A DNA stretch of 64,000 nucleotides, taken from NCBI GenBank assembly GCA_014879535.1, contig JACSRX010000008.1:32320-96319 (forward strand), in the 5' to 3' direction. The position numbers and the translations under genes are program-made. The DNA is from Chthoniobacterales bacterium. Lineage in GTDB: Bacteria > Verrucomicrobiota > Verrucomicrobiia > Chthoniobacterales > JACTMZ01. The notes beneath the pieces are model-generated. The model had not been told where the DNA came from, did not search any database, and was given only the letters and a program-made list of their open reading frames with translations. This document shows positions 61,549 to 64,000 of the stretch, piece after piece; the first letter of the stretch is position 1, and every line of letters starts with the position of its first letter.

Positions 61549-62364
61549 ATGCTCTCAGTTTCTGTTGAAAATGTTTCGAAGGTGTATCGTCTCGGCGAAA
61601 TCAACCGCAAACAATTCTTCGGCGACGTTCGCCGTTGGGTGAAGGGAAAGTTCCGTGTGTCCCACGGGTTCGGCGACCCGGAGTTGGAGGCGGAGCAGGA
61701 ACCGGGCGCCTCGGATTTGTTCTACGCGCTCCGCGACATCAATTTCGAGATCGGCGAGGGGGATACGGTTGGTATCATCGGGGCCAACGGGGCCGGCAAA
61801 TCCACCCTCCTCAAGTTGCTTTCGCGTATCACCCTTCCGAGCACCGGAACAATCCGGCTCAAGGGGCGCGTGGGCAGCCTTCTCGAGGTCGGCACCGGGT
61901 TCCATCCGGACATGACCGGCCGTGAGAACATCTACATGAAGGGGGCGATCATGGGGATGAGGCGCAGGGAGGTTGCCGCCAAGTTCGACGACATCGTGTC
62001 CTTCTCCGGCACCGAGAAGTTCCTCGATACTCCTGTGAAGCGCTATTCGAGCGGGATGGGCCTGCGGCTTGCGTTTTCCGTCGCCGCGTTCCTGGAGCCG
62101 GAGATTCTCATCGTGGATGAGGTTCTCACCGTGGGCGACCAGCAGTTCAAGGACCGGTGCATCGCGCGCATCGGGGAAGTCATCAAGGGCGGTTGCACCA
62201 TCCTTTTCGTGTCCCATGTCGGGGAGCAGGTGCGGCGGATCTGCCGCAAGGGGGTGTATCTCAAATCGGGATCCATGGTTTGCTTCGGCGACGCGAACAC
62301 CGTTTTGGACCGATACGAGGCCGAAGTGAGGGCGGAATCCGCGCCCATGGTGTCGATTCATTAG
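61549..62364 (+). CDS. wzt: Polysaccharide ABC exporter ATP-binding protein (Wzt-like, no C-terminal glycan-binding domain)
   Basis: The 271-residue ATPase has Walker A GANGAGKST (about residue 78), the Wzt/TagH-specific YSSGMGLRLAFSVA signature and Walker B ILIVDEVLTVGDQQF. The insert of ~50 residues before Walker A (FFGDVRRWVKGKFRVSHGFG) is also typical. It stops soon after the ATPase domain, so the C-terminal carbohydrate-binding domain of E. coli O9a Wzt is missing; chain-length or end-cap recognition must be handled differently. Confidence 0.92.
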   Translation: MLSVSVENVSKVYRLGEINRKQFFGDVRRWVKGKFRVSHGFGDPELEAEQEPGASDLFYALRDINFEIGEGDTVGIIGANGAGKSTLLKLLSRITLPSTGTIRLKGRVGSLLEVGTGFHPDMTGRENIYMKGAIMGMRRREVAAKFDDIVSFSGTEKFLDTPVKRYSSGMGLRLAFSVAAFLEPEILIVDEVLTVGDQQFKDRCIARIGEVIKGGCTILFVSHVGEQVRRICRKGVYLKSGSMVCFGDANTVLDRYEAEVRAESAPMVSIH

Positions 62365-62479
62365 GTTCTGAAATGCACACCCCCCGGAACACCCGTCCCC
62401 GACCCAAAAGGGAGAAGCCCAATGCCCCGTCTGCGACAGCGATGCGGAAAGGCATGAGCGGACGGTGGCCTGCAACCTT

Positions 62480-63093
62480 ATGAGCACAGCTGTTTTGATA
62501 AGCGGGCAGATGCGTGCCGCCGAGCGATGCGTTGATTCCATCCTTGCCGCCTTCCCCGGGGCGGATTTTTACATCCATTGCGTCAGGGATGACGATGCGC
62601 ACAAAGCGGATCTTTTCCGGGCTGTGGCCGGTGAGTCCTACATTCAGGAGCCCATGGTGGAGCGAGATCACCATCACCGTCAGAAGGGGCGGGGGGTTCA
62701 CGGGGTGCAGCAGGTTTTGCAGCAGCTCTACGGACTTGCGCGGGTATGGGAGACTTATGTCGGGACGGGCGTCTGTCTCCGGAGCCCGAGACGGTCCGCG
62801 GGGGCCAGCTCATGATTCCCCGCTTCTGCAACTACTGGGGATACAACGACCGGTTTGCCATGATGAGATCCGGAGTGGCCATGCGGTATTTCACCCGGCT
62901 GGGCATTCTTGATTCCTATCTGCACAACGGGGGGATTTTTCATCCTGAGACGTTTCTCAAGTGGTGCATGGAAGATTGTCGGATGGTCCGGACTGAGACT
63001 GTCTTTCACACGATTCGCGCAAATGGCGATACAGATGCTCCGCTTTACCTGCCCGAATGCGGGGACGAATTGCCGTCACCCTCGGGTCCATAG
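62480..63093 (+). pseudogene. Frameshifted glycan-locus protein of the glycosyltransferase-like type
   Basis: Two reading frames continue one another. The first (from the ATG at 62480, to about 62750) reads STAVLISGQMRAAERCVDSI and ends in VQQVLQQLYGLARVWE; the second (open from 62746 to 63093) goes on with LCRDGRLSPEPETV and CNYWGYNDRFAMMRSGVAMR. Loss of one base near 62750 would explain the break. The expected Arg-Pro-Asp block between the halves is also not seen, so a small deletion is possible as well. The intact family is found in polysaccharide clusters and may be a glycosyltransferase. A sequencing error is the main alternative. Confidence 0.6.
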
Positions 63094-63102
63094 CGTGCAC
63101 CC

Positions 63103-63879
63103 ATGAAGACGATAGCCACCCTTGTTGTTCTCAGCTCTGCACACGAGGTGCTGTTCCGACGATACTTCAAGCCGACTTTGCCGGAAGGGCTGCATCTGGA
63201 GATATTCGACATGGGGGCCAACCGGAGCGACGGGGCCTACATGAGCGGGGAGTGGCAGGAGGCCATGTGCGCGAAGGTCCGGCATGCTCTGGACTTCTGC
63301 AGGCGTTCCCCCGAGGGCGAACCGTTCATCGTTTCCGACGTTGATGTGCAGTTCTTCCCCGCTTTCGATGCGGCCGGCTTCCTTGCCTTGTTGGATGCAG
63401 CGGAGGGTCACCTTGTTTTCCAGCGGGAGCGCTTCCGGGAGGGGGATCGCGAAGCCAACTGCGGGTTCTACGCGGGACGGAATTGCGCCGCCGTGAGGGA
63501 CCTGCTGGCGGCATCCCTCGACAACCTCGAACACGATCCCATCAAAAACGAGCAGAATGCAGTCAATCGGATGATGCGCGAGACCGGATTTTGCTACGCC
63601 ACGCTCGACGGGCGGTTTTACGCGCGCACGCACGGATTTCCGCCCCCGCGTGACCTGTGGGTTCATCATGCCAGTTGGACGACCGACATCGGCGGGAAAA
63701 TCGCGCAGCTCGAACGCGTCCGCCGGATCATCCGGGGGGGGAGGCTGCGCCTGCATGCGGAATCCTACATGGAAATGTTCGTGCGTCCCGCACCCCGAAT
63801 CAGCCGGGCCCGTTTTGTGCTGGAGGCGACGGCAAATTTCGTCCGGAAGACACCCCTTCGCCCCGGGGCGCTCCCTTGA
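63103..63879 (+). CDS. Putative nucleotide-sugar-dependent glycosyltransferase
   Basis: A 258-residue soluble protein with a GT-A like arrangement: IATLVVLSSAHEVLF at the N-terminus, the acidic VSDVDVQFFP motif (near 84-93) as a candidate DxD, NCGFYAGRN, NEQNAVNRMM and HASWTTDIG. These resemble the nucleotide-diphospho-sugar transferase (GT77-like) family. It lies directly in the polysaccharide locus, 9 bases after the frameshifted gene. Sugar donor unknown; family by motif reading only. Confidence 0.65.
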   Translation: MKTIATLVVLSSAHEVLFRRYFKPTLPEGLHLEIFDMGANRSDGAYMSGEWQEAMCAKVRHALDFCRRSPEGEPFIVSDVDVQFFPAFDAAGFLALLDAAEGHLVFQRERFREGDREANCGFYAGRNCAAVRDLLAASLDNLEHDPIKNEQNAVNRMMRETGFCYATLDGRFYARTHGFPPPRDLWVHHASWTTDIGGKIAQLERVRRIIRGGRLRLHAESYMEMFVRPAPRISRARFVLEATANFVRKTPLRPGALP

Positions 63880-63923
63880 TGCCGGGACGCCCCCCTTGCT
63901 CCTGTTTGGTCCGTCGCGAATAA

Positions 63924-64000
63924 ATGCCCTTGGTCAGTGTCATCATTCCCAGCTTCCGCATGGGCCGATTCGTGCCGCAGGCGCTGGGTTCGGTCGGTGC
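63924..64000 (+). CDS. Glycosyltransferase family 2, N-terminal start only (runs out of window)
   Basis: An ATG at 63924 opens a frame without stop to the window edge. The visible 25 residues (PLVSVIIPSFRMGRFVPQAL) are the first strand and helix of a family 2 GT-A glycosyltransferase. It continues the polysaccharide locus to the right. Confidence 0.75.
   Translation, partial: MPLVSVIIPSFRMGRFVPQALGSVG

Overview
The window is one contiguous, gene-dense stretch of high-GC bacterial chromosome. I found no tRNA, rRNA, insertion sequence, prophage or CRISPR array. The gene set points to a diderm, aerobic, menaquinone-using member of the Verrucomicrobiota, possibly a relative in the wider PVC group. 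The pointers are a PEP-CTERM surface protein, a pseudopilin with the H-x9-DG C-terminal signature, DUF5069 and DUF2934 proteins, a DUF4340/GldG-type ABC exporter, and lipoprotein, Mla and ExbD/TolR-type envelope genes. The phylum call is inference from gene families, not from a marker-gene tree.

Layout. 1-3246: end of rpsD with the only clear intrinsic terminator, a DJ-1 family gene, yebC and rho. 3433-7578: a small glycan-type locus with a polytopic GT-C-like protein and a GT2-GT4 fusion glycosyltransferase. 7606-9282 (minus): rlpA and an RlmD/TrmA-family RNA methyltransferase. 9359-14252: DUF5069, an EamA transporter, then an Mla-type lipid transport operon (STAS-permease fusion, ATPase, MCE protein, auxiliary lipoprotein). 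14253-19266: a C39-like peptidase facing a GH57 glucan branching enzyme, followed by FlgD-Ig, DUF4230 and DUF486 proteins. 19276-24790 (minus): small, poorly known genes (methyltransferase, HELGH zinc protein, TPR, metallo-beta-lactamase fold, secreted and membrane proteins, SRPBCC) and a Ca/Na antiporter. 24958-31160 (minus): the cell-shape operon mreB-mreC-mreD-mrdA plus an RNase E/G gene. 31454-33936: PEP-CTERM protein, secreted protein and pseudopilin. 33966-37308: heme oxygenase and a heme ABC importer. 37289-41877 (minus): DUF4340, GldG-like, GldF-like and GldA-like exporter. 42054-46506: 2-oxoglutarate dehydrogenase E1 and E2 and a TPR protein. 46510-50304: lytic transglycosylase, MauE-like protein, menD and menF. 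50350-53047: a basic DUF2934 protein, a holin-like membrane protein, trpF and leuB. 53103-57050: orphan ExbD, an 808-residue TPR protein, a HAD phosphatase and a Dps-like ferritin. 57047-58434 (minus): a methyltransferase, a small membrane protein and a DUF167 protein. 58726-64000: a GbsR/MarR-like regulator, then the start of an ABC-transporter-dependent polysaccharide locus (glf, wzm, wzt, glycosyltransferases, one of them frameshifted). That locus runs off the window end.

Gene organisation. Operons are tightly coupled, with many ATGA, GTGA or TTGA overlaps. Convergent genes meet or overlap with almost no spacer, and only one convincing intrinsic terminator was seen. This fits heavy use of Rho, whose gene is in the window and encodes a basic, low-complexity N-terminal extension. 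Most of the window is envelope biology: shape, peptidoglycan remodelling, lipid transport, surface proteins and glycan export. Central metabolism (2-oxoglutarate dehydrogenase, menaquinone, Leu and Trp synthesis) and iron/heme handling make up the rest. I did not find a clear, self-contained new system. The most distinctive candidates are the PEP-CTERM/secreted/pseudopilin trio, the ExbD-TPR pair, the regulator and palindrome in front of the polysaccharide locus, and the small-gene minus-strand cluster with a HELGH protein.
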